Of a stretch of DNA of 64,000 nt, positions 33,098-42,437 are shown piece after piece; the stretch's first letter is position 1, and the number at the start of each line of letters is the position of its first letter. Position numbers and translations under genes: made by a program. The notes under the pieces were generated by a model, which saw only the letters and a list, made by a program, of their open reading frames with translations, did not search any database and was not told where the DNA came from. The stretch comes from CAZEQJ01 sp964514385 (GTDB lineage Bacteria; Bacteroidota; Bacteroidia; Cytophagales; Cyclobacteriaceae), in NCBI GenBank assembly GCA_964514385.1, contig CAZEQJ010000003.1:62001-126000 (forward strand), read 5' to 3'.

Positions 33098-33997
33098 TCA
33101 GGCGATTTCGTTGTCTATTCCCTTTTTGCGGAGTTGGTCATACATATAAAACATAATGCCATCTTTCAGTCCTACATCAGGAACGATGATGGAGCTTGCC
33201 TTACAGGCTTTCATCACATGAATATATATTTCAGCAGCCGGAACGATCACATCTGCCCGGTCAGGATTTAACTGGAGCATATACAGCTTTTCGTCAAGGC
33301 TCAGCAATTTGAGGTAGTCGACAATACTGATGATCTTATTCAGCGATAATGGTTTGCCCGGCTTTTTGCCGGATAGCTCAAATATCTTGTTGATGTTTCC
33401 CCCGGTCCCGATGGCTGTGATCCTTCCCTGTTTTTTCTGCATATGCTGTTTGATCCATCCCTCAATATCCCTCCATACATTCAGGCTGGCTACTTCATTT
33501 AATTGCCGTACACTACCCATTTTAAATGAATGCGACGCAGTTTTTTCACCTCCTATGTACATATTGAGTTCGGTGCTACCGCCACCTACATCGATATGCA
33601 CATGGGGGCTGTCATCGAGGTAATTGTTGATAGCTGTATTGATCAGTTCGGCCTCGCGGTCGCCATCGATGATCAGGATGTCCAGACCATGTTTTTCTTT
33701 GACGAGACGGGTGATATCCTCGCCATTTTCTGACTCCCGCATGGCACTTGTGGCGCACGCCATGGCACCATCTACCTCATACAGGTCGATCAGAAGCTGA
33801 AAGGCCTCCATGAGCCGGATAAACTTATTCTTGTTTTCTTCCCCGATCCGGCCACCCGTGAATACATCACGACCCAGCCGAAGCGGGAAGCGGATATACT
33901 CCAGCTTTTTAAACACCAGCTTACCCTGATATTCAAAAACATTGCTTACCTGCATACGGATGGCATTGGAACCAATATCAATTGCAGCAAGCTTCAA
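33098..33997 (-). CDS. Ppx/GppA family phosphatase
   Basis: The 299-residue protein belongs to the exopolyphosphatase/guanosine pentaphosphate phosphatase family with ASKHA fold: first phosphate loop AAIDIGSNAIRMQVSN (residues 4-19), second HIDVGGGSTELNMY (about 135-148) and the ATSAMRES motif. At about 300 residues it lacks the C-terminal domain of full-length Ppx, as is usual in this phylum. It cleaves terminal phosphates of polyphosphate or pppGpp. It is divergent from the LVIVD lipoprotein genes. Confidence 0.9.
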   Translation of the reverse strand: MKLAAIDIGSNAIRMQVSNVFEYQGKLVFKKLEYIRFPLRLGRDVFTGGRIGEENKNKFIRLMEAFQLLIDLYEVDGAMACATSAMRESENGEDITRLVKEKHGLDILIIDGDREAELINTAINNYLDDSPHVHIDVGGGSTELNMYIGGEKTASHSFKMGSVRQLNEVASLNVWRDIEGWIKQHMQKKQGRITAIGTGGNINKIFELSGKKPGKPLSLNKIISIVDYLKLLSLDEKLYMLQLNPDRADVIVPAAEIYIHVMKACKASSIIVPDVGLKDGIMFYMYDQLRKKGIDNEIA

Positions 33998-34070
33998 ACT
34001 TATTTTGTAATTTAGGTGTCAGAAAAATAGCCATATGAACGTATTGGTCAAAAAAACAAATAAGACTACG

Positions 34071-34604
34071 ATGAAACAATTTCTTTTGCCGTTATTTTTT
34101 CTGATCCTGCTCACTGCCTGTGAAATAGATACCGGCACAGTGCAGTTTCCGGATGGGGAGGTTGAGGGGTATTATCCCGTCTACGAAGACCAGGAAACCA
34201 GCCGGATAGAGGTGCTTCCGGCCCGGGGCCTGTCGTCACCCGGCAAAATTTATGTGCACAACCAGTATCTTTTCGTTGTCGATCAGGGGGAAGGCGTACA
34301 TGTAATCAACAACAACAATCCCGATGAGCCTCAGCCGGTAAGTTATATTGCCGTGCCGGGCGCCGGTGATATAGCAGTGAAAGGAACGGCATTATATGTG
34401 AGCCAGATCGACGATCTGGTAGTGATCAATATTACCAACCCGGAGAACCCTGAGGTAGTACGAAAGCTCGAGGATGTTTTTTACTATGATGTCAATGCCT
34501 ATCCGCCGCAGAATGGCGTCTACTATATCTGTCCTGACCCCGATAAAAAGGTGATCAAATGGGTAAAAGGCACAATCGAAGATCCTAAATGTTACCTACG
34601 ATGA
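34071..34604 (+). CDS. LVIVD-repeat lipoprotein
   Basis: From ATG 34071 the product has 177 residues, starting with a lipoprotein signal (MKQFLLPLFFLILLTAC). The mature part has beta-propeller-like LVIVD repeats such as VHNQYLFVVDQGEGVHVIN and GTALYVSQIDDLVVINITN, each followed by NPxxP. An upstream ATG at 34035 would place 12 charged residues before the signal and is less likely. Its stop overlaps the start of a second, related lipoprotein (ATGA). Such proteins sit on the cell surface or in the periplasm; role unknown. Confidence 0.82.
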   Translation: MKQFLLPLFFLILLTACEIDTGTVQFPDGEVEGYYPVYEDQETSRIEVLPARGLSSPGKIYVHNQYLFVVDQGEGVHVINNNNPDEPQPVSYIAVPGAGDIAVKGTALYVSQIDDLVVINITNPENPEVVRKLEDVFYYDVNAYPPQNGVYYICPDPDKKVIKWVKGTIEDPKCYLR

Positions 34605-35350
34605 AAAAATTAATATTACTGATACCCATAATCGCCCTTATTTCCTGCTACTCCGATGGCAGCAGTTTTGATTCTTCCGGCTTTGTAAGCTCTGGCCAGG
34701 GAGGCTCACTTGCGCGGTTTGCCATACAGGGCAACGATCTGTATTTGCTGACAGACCGTGAGATCGTCAATTTTGACATTAATAATCCGTTTGAGCCGGT
34801 ATTCGATTATCGTACAGAGGTAGGTGAAGGGTTGGAGACCATTTTTCCTTATGCCGACAGCCTGCTGTTTTTAGGTAGCCAGTTTGATATGCAGATTTAT
34901 ACGACCTCAGGCGATCAGCTGCGACAGTTATCCTTCTTTTCCCATGCTACGGCCTGCGATCCGGTAGTGGTGGATTTTCCTTATGCGTATGTAACACTGC
35001 GATCCAACAGCTGCGGTTTGTGGGGTAACAACGAGCTGCACATCATCGATGTGAGCAACCTGAACAACTCACGTTGGGTGAATACAGTGTTTATGTCCAA
35101 TCCTTATGGGCTTGGTGTTGCCGAAAACCTGCTGTTTGTGTGCGAAGATGATCAGGGCCTGGTGATTATGGACAGAACAGACCCGGAGACCCCTTTTGAA
35201 ATAGATCGTTTCAACATCCCGGCCATTGATGTAATACCGCGCAACAACAACCTGATGGTGACTGCCCGCGACGGTATTTACCAGTATGGGTTTACCACTC
35301 AACCGGATTCACTCGATATCAGGCTGAGGAGCTATTTATCGATCGAATAA
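34601..35350 (+). CDS. LVIVD-repeat-like lipoprotein
   Basis: The 249-residue product starts with a lipoprotein signal (MKKLILLIPIIALISC) and is made of propeller-type strands: GNDLYLLTDREIVNFDIN, ELHIIDVSNLNN and LLFVCEDDQGLVIMDRTDP. It pairs with the preceding lipoprotein and overlaps it by four bases; the two probably form one functional unit, perhaps split halves of a propeller (inference). ATG 34589 is also in frame but would precede the signal by four residues. The SAM riboswitch begins 40 bases after its stop. Confidence 0.82.
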   Translation: MKKLILLIPIIALISCYSDGSSFDSSGFVSSGQGGSLARFAIQGNDLYLLTDREIVNFDINNPFEPVFDYRTEVGEGLETIFPYADSLLFLGSQFDMQIYTTSGDQLRQLSFFSHATACDPVVVDFPYAYVTLRSNSCGLWGNNELHIIDVSNLNNSRWVNTVFMSNPYGLGVAENLLFVCEDDQGLVIMDRTDPETPFEIDRFNIPAIDVIPRNNNLMVTARDGIYQYGFTTQPDSLDIRLRSYLSIE

Positions 35351-35389
35351 AATTTTTTATTCTCCTCTTTGTTGTCGTAATTCGCAGTA

Positions 35390-35488
35390 CTTATCAAGAA
35401 AGATGGAGGGAATGGGCCCGATGAAATCTTAGCAACCCCACCCCACGGTAGGTGCTAACTCCCATCCAGGTTTACTGGAGAAGATAAG
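35390..35488 (+). promoter_or_regulatory. SAM-I (S-box) riboswitch
   Basis: The aptamer is recognisable from P1 CTTATC (35390-35395) paired with GATAAG (35483-35488), the conserved GGAGGGAATGGGCCCGATGA block, TTAGCAACC, GGTGCTAACTCC, and the P4 hairpin CCAG-GTTTA-CTGG. SAM binding is expected to lower expression of the downstream methionine genes. Between the aptamer and ATG 35548, TTTCTTGAT (35519-35527) is perfectly complementary to ATCAAGAAA (35393-35401), which overlaps the 5' side of P1, suggesting a switching helix in the expression platform (inference). Confidence 0.92.
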
Positions 35489-35547
35489 CTTGATCTTAAT
35501 CACAGCTCTTCCAACCTTTTTCTTGATCATAATACAAAGCATTGGAC

Positions 35548-36564
35548 ATGAAAGAGGATATACGATCAATACTTAAAAAGCGGATACTCGTACTGGATGG
35601 AGCCATGGGCACCATGATTCAACAGTATAAGTTGTCAGAAGAGGATTACCGTGGCGAGCGCTTCAAAGATTATCCACACGATCTGAAGGGTAATAACGAC
35701 CTGCTATCTATCACACAGCCTGATATCATAAAGGAGATTCATGCCAGCTACTTTGAGGCTGGAGCTGATATTGCAGAGACCAACACCTTTTCCTCCACCA
35801 CAGTTGCCATGGCCGACTATCGTATGGAAGACATTGTCTATGAGCTGAATGTCGCTGCTGCACGTCTGGCAAGGGAAGTGGCAGATGAATTCACAGCGCG
35901 TGAGCCTGAAAAACCCAGATTTGTCGCCGGATCACTTGGACCCACCAACAAAACTGCCTCCATTTCCCCTGATGTAAACAACCCCGGCTACAGGGCCATT
36001 TCCTTTGACGACCTCGTAGCGGCATATTTTGAGCAGGCCAAAGCATTAATGGAAGGAGGTTCGGATATGCTGCTGGTCGAAACAGTATTTGATACATTAA
36101 ACGCCAAGGCAGCATTATTTGCAATTCAACAATTACAGGATGAGCTGGGCCGGGAGATACCTACCATGATCTCAGGCACAATCACCGATGCCAGCGGGCG
36201 TACCCTTTCCGGACAGACTACTGAGGCCTTTCTTATATCGATAAGCCATATACCGTTGCTAAGCATCGGCCTCAATTGCGCCCTCGGTGCAAAGGAACTG
36301 CGTCCTTATCTGCAGGTGGTATCGAACCATTCCCCTGTTTTTACCAGCGCACACCCCAACGCCGGTTTACCCAATGAGTTCGGTGAGTACGATGAAACCC
36401 CTGAATTGATGGGACAGCAGATCGAAGAGTTCCTGAAAGAAGGACTTGTAAATATTATCGGAGGCTGCTGTGGTACCACGCCGGAGCATATACGTGTCAT
36501 TGCAGACCTGGCTGCAAAATATCAACCCAGAATTATTGAAAAAACCCAATCTGCTGATGTCTGA
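35548..36564 (+). CDS. metH: Homocysteine methyltransferase module of split methionine synthase
   Basis: This 338-residue protein equals the N-terminal domain of MetH, which activates homocysteine on zinc. Motifs are VLDGAMGTMIQ near the start, ADIAETNTFSST, and the zinc cysteines in GLNCALG and GGCCGTTPEH near the end. The remaining MetH domains are encoded by the next gene, whose ATG lies eight bases before this stop. ATG 35548 is chosen; an in-frame TTG at 35542 is nearer the riboswitch. It is the first gene of the S-box operon. Confidence 0.93.
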   Translation: MKEDIRSILKKRILVLDGAMGTMIQQYKLSEEDYRGERFKDYPHDLKGNNDLLSITQPDIIKEIHASYFEAGADIAETNTFSSTTVAMADYRMEDIVYELNVAAARLAREVADEFTAREPEKPRFVAGSLGPTNKTASISPDVNNPGYRAISFDDLVAAYFEQAKALMEGGSDMLLVETVFDTLNAKAALFAIQQLQDELGREIPTMISGTITDASGRTLSGQTTEAFLISISHIPLLSIGLNCALGAKELRPYLQVVSNHSPVFTSAHPNAGLPNEFGEYDETPELMGQQIEEFLKEGLVNIIGGCCGTTPEHIRVIADLAAKYQPRIIEKTQSADV

Positions 36565-39247
36565 TACAATACAACCTATGCGTTTGAGTGGCCTCGAGCC
36601 ACTTGTGATCGACGAGCATACCAATTTTGTGAATGTTGGTGAAAGAACCAATGTTACGGGCTCACGTAAGTTTTTGCGTCTGATAAAGGAGGAAAAATTT
36701 GAAGAGGCCCTAGAGGTAGCCCGCGACCAGGTGGAGGGTGGCGCTCAGATACTGGACGTAAATATGGACGAGGGCTTAATAGATGGTGAAGAAGCTATGG
36801 TCAAATTCCTGAACCTCATCGCAGCAGAGCCAGACATTGCCCGCATTCCGATCATGATAGACAGTTCCAAGTGGCACATCATCGAAGCGGGCTTGAAAGT
36901 AGTGCAGGGCAAATCCGTGGTGAATTCGATCAGCCTGAAAGGAGGTGAGGAGGAGTTTATCTACCAGGCTACCCTGATCAAGCGCTATGGTGCGGCCGTG
37001 ATCGTGATGGCTTTTGATGAAAAAGGACAGGCCGACAGTTTTGAACGCAGGATCGAAATCTGCAAAAGAGCTTATGATATACTCGTAGAGAGGGTAAAAT
37101 TCCCACGAGAAGACATCATTTTTGATCCCAATATTTTCCCGGTAGGTACCGGCATCGAAGAGCATAAAAATAATGCAGTCGATTTTTTCCGTGCCACCCG
37201 CTGGATTAAGGAAAACCTGCCGGGTGCCAAGGTGAGCGGAGGAGTAAGTAATGTGTCGTTTTCTTTCAGAGGTAATGACCGGGTTCGTGAAGCCATGCAC
37301 AGCGCCTTCCTGTACCATGCCATTCGCGAAGGGATGGACATGGGTATTGTAAACCCCGGCATGCTGGAGGTATATGATGACATTCCCGCCGACCTGCTGG
37401 TCAAGGTAGAGGACGTACTCCTGAACCGAAAGGAGGATGCCACCGAGCAGCTGCTTGAGTATGCCGAAACCATTAAAAGTGACGGAAAGGTTCGGGTAAA
37501 AGATGACAGATGGAGGCAGGAGAGCGTTGAAAAAAGACTGGAGCATGCCCTGGTAAAAGGGATAGTTGATTTCGTTGAGCAGGATGCTGAAGAGGCCTAC
37601 CAGCATTACGGGCGACCACTCAAGGTGATCGAAGGGCCACTGATGGACGGAATGAATGTAGTAGGGGATCTCTTTGGGTCTGGCAAAATGTTCCTTCCAC
37701 AGGTAGTGAAAAGCGCCCGTGTCATGAAAAAGGCGGTAGCCTATCTCACACCCTATCTAGAGGCTGAAAAGCAGGATGGTGAAAATACCGCAGGTAAAAT
37801 TCTGCTGGCCACGGTGAAGGGAGATGTACATGATATCGGCAAGAATATCGTAGGGGTCGTGCTGGCGTGTAACAACTTCGAGATCATTGATCTTGGCGTG
37901 ATGCAGCCGGCAGAGAAAATACTCGAAGCAGCTGAAAAACATAAGGTGGATATCATAGGACTGAGCGGCCTGATCACACCCTCACTTGATGAGATGGTCC
38001 ACATGGCGAAGGAGATGGAGCGTCTGGGGATGAAAACACCACTGCTGATCGGGGGGGCAACCACCTCCCGCATTCACACTGCCGTAAAAATCGCACCTGT
38101 GTACTCTGGGCCGGTGGTACATGTGCTCGATGCCTCCAAAAGTGTGCCCGTAGCAAGTAAACTCATCAGCAAGGAATACAGGGCTCCCTTTCTCCGGGAA
38201 ATTGAAGCCGAATACGAACAGCTGCGTGAAAATCATCAAAGCCGGAAAAAAGAAAAGAACTTCATCCCATACAAAGCTGCTTGTGAAAATCGTGCACGTG
38301 TGGACTGGAAGACTTATCAGCCTGTTTCACCACAAACACCCGGTGTACACCCTTGCGAGGTCAGTGTTGACATTTTGCGGCATTATATTGACTGGACGCC
38401 TTTCTTTTCTACATGGATGCTAAAAGGGAAATACCCAGCAATTTTCGAAAACGAAGTGGTAGGTAAAGAAGCCCGTAAGCTTTTTGATGATGCCAACGCC
38501 ATGCTGGATCGTATCGTCAGCGAAAAATGGCTAACACCGAAAGGCGTATATGGCCTTTTCCCAGCAAATGCTACCGGACCCGATACCATCGAGGTGTACA
38601 AAGAAGACGGATCAATCGTAAATTTTGAGATGCTGCGTCAGCAGGGGCAGAAATCCGCTACACTGCCAAATTTATCTCTGGCAGATTTTATCAGACCAAA
38701 GGAACTGGGCGATGATTATATTGGTTTTTTCGCTGTTACAGCAGGTATTGGAATTGAAAAATGGCTGGATCATTTTGAAAAAGACCATGACGATTATCAG
38801 AGTATCATGCTGAAAGCCGTGGCCGATCGTCTGGCAGAGGCTTTTGCAGAGTATCTGCATATGAAAATAAGAACAGAATACTGGGGCTATGCCAGCGATG
38901 AGCATCTGGATAACGAATCATTGATCAGGGAAATGTATACGGGCATCCGCCCTGCACCGGGATACCCTGCATGCCCTGACCATACAGAAAAAATCAAGTT
39001 GTTTGAGCTGCTTGATGTCGAAAAATGGACGGGGATCAGGCTGACGGAAAGCATGGCCATGTACCCGGCGTCGTCGGTAAGCGGCTTGTATATTGGTCAT
39101 CCTCAATCCAAATACTTCGGCCTTGGAAAAATAGCCAGAGACCAGGTATCCGACTATGCCGCAAGAAAAAATATGGAATTGTCGGTAGTAGAAAAATGGC
39201 TGGCACCCAATTTAAGTTATGAACCTGCTGAAACACAGCTAGCATGA
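36557..39247 (+). CDS. metH: Cobalamin-dependent methionine synthase core (pterin, B12 and reactivation domains)
   Basis: The 896-residue protein carries the methyl-THF pterin-binding domain (NFVNVGERTNVTGSRKF near residue 24), the cap and cobalamin-binding domains with the axial-ligand motif GDVHDIGKNIVG (about residue 424), SGLITPS and GGATTSR, and the C-terminal SAM-dependent reactivation domain (about 570-896, including RPAPGYPACPDHTEK). It transfers methyl from methyl-THF through B12 to homocysteine bound by the partner protein. The homocysteine domain is missing and supplied by the upstream gene. ATG 36557 is used rather than a start inside the upstream zinc-site codons. Confidence 0.95.
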   Translation: MSDTIQPMRLSGLEPLVIDEHTNFVNVGERTNVTGSRKFLRLIKEEKFEEALEVARDQVEGGAQILDVNMDEGLIDGEEAMVKFLNLIAAEPDIARIPIMIDSSKWHIIEAGLKVVQGKSVVNSISLKGGEEEFIYQATLIKRYGAAVIVMAFDEKGQADSFERRIEICKRAYDILVERVKFPREDIIFDPNIFPVGTGIEEHKNNAVDFFRATRWIKENLPGAKVSGGVSNVSFSFRGNDRVREAMHSAFLYHAIREGMDMGIVNPGMLEVYDDIPADLLVKVEDVLLNRKEDATEQLLEYAETIKSDGKVRVKDDRWRQESVEKRLEHALVKGIVDFVEQDAEEAYQHYGRPLKVIEGPLMDGMNVVGDLFGSGKMFLPQVVKSARVMKKAVAYLTPYLEAEKQDGENTAGKILLATVKGDVHDIGKNIVGVVLACNNFEIIDLGVMQPAEKILEAAEKHKVDIIGLSGLITPSLDEMVHMAKEMERLGMKTPLLIGGATTSRIHTAVKIAPVYSGPVVHVLDASKSVPVASKLISKEYRAPFLREIEAEYEQLRENHQSRKKEKNFIPYKAACENRARVDWKTYQPVSPQTPGVHPCEVSVDILRHYIDWTPFFSTWMLKGKYPAIFENEVVGKEARKLFDDANAMLDRIVSEKWLTPKGVYGLFPANATGPDTIEVYKEDGSIVNFEMLRQQGQKSATLPNLSLADFIRPKELGDDYIGFFAVTAGIGIEKWLDHFEKDHDDYQSIMLKAVADRLAEAFAEYLHMKIRTEYWGYASDEHLDNESLIREMYTGIRPAPGYPACPDHTEKIKLFELLDVEKWTGIRLTESMAMYPASSVSGLYIGHPQSKYFGLGKIARDQVSDYAARKNMELSVVEKWLAPNLSYEPAETQLA

Positions 39248-40200
39248 AAGTAACCGAGCATATAAAAAAGGCAAATGGAAAAACACTGTTTTCCTTCGAA
39301 ATCATTCCGCCTAAGAAAGGGGAAAACATCCAAAACCTATACGATCATATTGATCCGCTGATGGAGTTCAAGCCGCCCTTCATTGATGTGACCTACCATC
39401 GTGAGGAGTATGTATATAAAAAGCGTGCCGGAGGGCTTCTTGAAAAAATCACGGTAAGAAAGCGGCCCGGCACGGTGGGTATATGTGCTGCATTGAACAC
39501 CAAATACAATGTGGATACAGTGCCTCATATTATTTGCGGAGGCTTTACCAGGGAAGAGACCGAAAATGCACTGATCGACCTGAACTTTCTCGGTATTGAG
39601 AATGTGCTGATACTCCGTGGTGATGGCATTAAAAATGAAGCCCGGTTTGAGCCCGAAACGGATGGCCATGCCTTTGCCACAGACTTGCTGCAACAGGTAA
39701 TCGACATGAATAACGGTAAATACCTGGATGATGAACTGGAGAACCCCAATCCAACGAATTTCTGTATTGGCGTGGCGGGATATCCGGAAAAGCATTTCGA
39801 GGCTCCCAATATGGATACTGACCTCAAGTATGCCAAGATGAAAGCGGAGATGGGAGCCGATTATATTGTCACGCAAATGTTTTTTGATAATCAGAAGTTT
39901 TTTGCCTTTCAGGACAGGTGCCGGGAAATGGGTATCGATATTCCGATTATCCCGGGGTTGAAGCCCATCACCACAAAGGCCCATCTGACCGTGCTGCCCA
40001 GCATATTTCATATCGACCTCCCTCAGGATCTGGTCGACGCAGTGGAGGCATGCAAGTCAAAAGACCAGGTAAAGCAGGTCGGCATTGAATGGGCGGTGCA
40101 GCAGTCACGGGAATTAATGGAGTCAGGGGTGCCGGTACTTCATTATTACTCTATGGGAAAATCAGATTCGGTATATAAAATAGCAAAGGAGCTGTTTTAA
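39244..40200 (+). CDS. metF: Methylenetetrahydrofolate reductase
   Basis: MetF reduces 5,10-methylene-THF to 5-methyl-THF, the methyl donor for methionine synthase. The 318-residue TIM-barrel protein shows SFEIIPPKKGE near the N-terminus (with the conserved glutamate), DVTYH, LRGDG and GVAGYPEKH, and FITQMFFD-type IVTQMFFD for FAD and folate binding. Its ATG overlaps the metH stop, making it the third gene of the riboswitch operon. The following acetyltransferase begins 22 bases later and may be read through. Confidence 0.96.
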   Translation: MKVTEHIKKANGKTLFSFEIIPPKKGENIQNLYDHIDPLMEFKPPFIDVTYHREEYVYKKRAGGLLEKITVRKRPGTVGICAALNTKYNVDTVPHIICGGFTREETENALIDLNFLGIENVLILRGDGIKNEARFEPETDGHAFATDLLQQVIDMNNGKYLDDELENPNPTNFCIGVAGYPEKHFEAPNMDTDLKYAKMKAEMGADYIVTQMFFDNQKFFAFQDRCREMGIDIPIIPGLKPITTKAHLTVLPSIFHIDLPQDLVDAVEACKSKDQVKQVGIEWAVQQSRELMESGVPVLHYYSMGKSDSVYKIAKELF

Positions 40201-40222
40201 GAATTTGAATGTATATTTGGAC

Positions 40223-40771
40223 ATGGCCGCAACAGACCTGTCTACTTATGATAACACCTGGTATCGTCCCGGAAATGCTTTGAAAAGGCTCCTGTGGCAT
40301 TATTGCCATATCTTCATATTTAACAATCCGTTGCTCCCGTTTTCATCACTAAAGGTATCAGCTTTACGACTTTTTGGTGCTACGGTAGGGAAGGGGGTAA
40401 ATATAAAACCCGGTGTGCGCGTGAAATACCCCTGGTTTTTAAAAATAGGCGAATATTGCTGGATAGGCGAAAATGTATGGATAGATAACCTGGCACAGGT
40501 AACCATAGGCAGCCATGTCTGTATTTCGCAGGGTGCCATGTTACTGACAGGCAACCATAACTATAAAAAATCTAGTTTTGACCTGATCACTTCCCCCATT
40601 ACGCTAATGGATGGTGTATGGGTGGGAGCACAAACCGTAGTCTGTCCCGGGGTAGAGATGAGGCCACATTCCATCCTTACGGTGGGCAGTATTTTAACGA
40701 AGAACACAGAGACATCAGGTATATACCGGGGTAATCCGGCTGTTTTTGAAAAGCAAAGAGTAATGGAATGA
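40223..40771 (+). CDS. WcaF-like polysaccharide O-acetyltransferase
   Basis: The 182-residue protein is a left-handed beta-helix acetyltransferase. It opens with LSTYDNTWYRPGNALKRLLW, characteristic of WcaF-type enzymes of exopolysaccharide loci, then has hexapeptide repeats (KIGEYCWIGENVWID, VTIGSHVCISQGAML) and the catalytic GNHNY motif. It probably acetylates a sugar of a surface polysaccharide using acetyl-CoA. ATG 40223 gives the family start; TTG 40205 is rejected. It is co-transcribed with the GT2 and epimerase genes. Confidence 0.88.
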   Translation: MAATDLSTYDNTWYRPGNALKRLLWHYCHIFIFNNPLLPFSSLKVSALRLFGATVGKGVNIKPGVRVKYPWFLKIGEYCWIGENVWIDNLAQVTIGSHVCISQGAMLLTGNHNYKKSSFDLITSPITLMDGVWVGAQTVVCPGVEMRPHSILTVGSILTKNTETSGIYRGNPAVFEKQRVME

Positions 40772-41517
40772 AGATTTCAGTAATTACCGTCTGCTACAAC
40801 GCGGCCTCAACCATCCAGGATACCATTGATTCGGTAGCTTCGCAGGACTATCCCGACATTGAATATATCATTTATGATGGAGCTTCAACAGATGGCACCG
40901 TAGAGGTGATCCGAAAAAATGAGCACCATATCTCCAAGTGGTTTTCTGAGCCGGATAAGGGCATATATGACGCCATGAATAAGGCCATCAAACATGCAAC
41001 GGGAGAGGTGGTGGGGATTATCAATGCTGACGATTTCTACGCTTCCCCTCATTCCTTGTCACGGATCATGGAAATTTTCCAGCGTGAGCAGGTAGACTCC
41101 GTTTTTGGCGATTTATTCATTGTGGATCCCTCCGACACCGGTCGTATAGTACGCAGATATTCCAGTGCCAATTTTTACCGGAAGCGGTTTGCATGGGGGT
41201 TTATGCCGGCTCACCCTTCATTCTTCGTCAGGCGTGAGGCGTATGACAGGTATGGAGTATTTAAAACCGATTACGAGATAGCAGCCGACTATGAGCTATT
41301 GATCCGGTTTTTATATGTTAATAAGCTTAGCTATTACTATTATGGCGAACCTGTAGTTAAGATGCGGAGAGGTGGGGTGAGTAGTGCCAGCTGGAAGAGT
41401 AATATCATATTAAATCAGGAGATAAAACGTGGATGTGATGAAAACGGTCTTCCTACAAATTACTTCATGATCTATTCGAAATATTTTAAAAAGGTATGGG
41501 AGCTGATAAAAAAATAA
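40768..41517 (+). CDS. Family 2 glycosyltransferase
   Basis: The 249-residue GT-A enzyme begins KISVITVCYNAASTIQDTI, then has YIIYDGASTDGTVEVI (nucleotide-sugar site), a DKGIYDAMNKAIKHATGEVVG motif and the INADD metal site. This subgroup (related to WcaA/WcaE) builds exopolysaccharide units. It overlaps wcaF by ATGA and the epimerase by 22 bases. The donor sugar cannot be inferred. Confidence 0.9.
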   Translation: MKISVITVCYNAASTIQDTIDSVASQDYPDIEYIIYDGASTDGTVEVIRKNEHHISKWFSEPDKGIYDAMNKAIKHATGEVVGIINADDFYASPHSLSRIMEIFQREQVDSVFGDLFIVDPSDTGRIVRRYSSANFYRKRFAWGFMPAHPSFFVRREAYDRYGVFKTDYEIAADYELLIRFLYVNKLSYYYYGEPVVKMRRGGVSSASWKSNIILNQEIKRGCDENGLPTNYFMIYSKYFKKVWELIKK

Positions 41518-42437
41518 GCGTGCTGATTGCCGGTGTTACCGGGTTTATTGGGACTCATTTGAGTAAGCATCTTTCGGAAAAGGGGTACGAGGTTTCAGGT
41601 CTTATCCGTCGGGATTCAGCTACGCGGCTTATGTCTGCCTTTGTAAGCCAATGGCATTACTGGGATGATATCCCTGACCTTTCAACCTTTGATGTCGTAA
41701 TCAACCTCACTGCAAAAGCCCACGATACGGAGGACCGCACAGAGGAAGAGGAGTATTTCCGGATCAATTATGGATTGAATAACCTGCTTTTTGAACGGCT
41801 GCTGGACTCAACTTGCAGGCGCTACATATATATGAGTTCGGTAAAGGCGGTAGCCGATACGGTAGATGGTGTGCTTTCGGAAGACGACCCGGCACTTCCT
41901 CTGACACCCTATGGGCAATCAAAATGGGAAGCTGAAAAACATCTGAATACACATAAAGAAGATGTCGGGTTACTCATACTGCGACCTGTGATGGTATACG
42001 GCACAGGAAACAAGGGCAATCTTAGCCTGCTCTACAACTTTGTGTCCCGTGGTTTGCCGTGGCCACTTGCAGGTTTTGATAATCAACGATCATTTCTCTC
42101 GATCAGAAATCTTTGCCATGTTGTCGAAATGTACGTGGCAGGCAAGCTTGCATCGGGTACGTATAATGTAGCCGACTCAGATTCCGTATCCACCCGTCAG
42201 CTGATTGAATGGATGGCTGAAGCTATCGGAACAAAACCCAGATTTATTGCTATACCCCGTCCGATTGTGCGCATAACAGCAAAAGCAGGTGACATTGTCC
42301 ACTTACCCTTAAATTCAGAACGCCTGAAAAAGCTCACCGAGAATTATGTCGTATCCAACAGAAAGCTGATAAACGCACTTGGGCATGAGCTTCCTTTTAT
42401 GCTGAAGCAGGAAATGATCGATACACTTCAGCATTAA
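41496..42437 (+). CDS. NAD-dependent nucleotide-sugar epimerase/reductase (WbpV-like)
   Basis: The 313-residue extended short-chain dehydrogenase has the NAD motif GVTGFIGTHL (residues 13-22), the active serine in YIYMSSVKAV and the YGQSK (YxxxK) pair. The segment SEDDPALPLTPYGQSKWEAE closely follows WbpV-type 4-reductases, which make QuiNAc-like amino sugars for the first sugar of a polysaccharide unit. Such genes are normally followed by a WbpL-type lipid transferase; here that gene lies 7.8 kb further, after two opposite-strand genes. It overlaps pbpC tail to tail by four bases. Confidence 0.82.
   Translation: MGADKKISVLIAGVTGFIGTHLSKHLSEKGYEVSGLIRRDSATRLMSAFVSQWHYWDDIPDLSTFDVVINLTAKAHDTEDRTEEEEYFRINYGLNNLLFERLLDSTCRRYIYMSSVKAVADTVDGVLSEDDPALPLTPYGQSKWEAEKHLNTHKEDVGLLILRPVMVYGTGNKGNLSLLYNFVSRGLPWPLAGFDNQRSFLSIRNLCHVVEMYVAGKLASGTYNVADSDSVSTRQLIEWMAEAIGTKPRFIAIPRPIVRITAKAGDIVHLPLNSERLKKLTENYVVSNRKLINALGHELPFMLKQEMIDTLQH

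Noticed and set aside
35548..39247. metH broken by a frameshift into two pieces
   Set aside because: The break lies at the border between the homocysteine and pterin domains, with a proper stop and a proper new ATG (36557). Split metH is known in this phylum.
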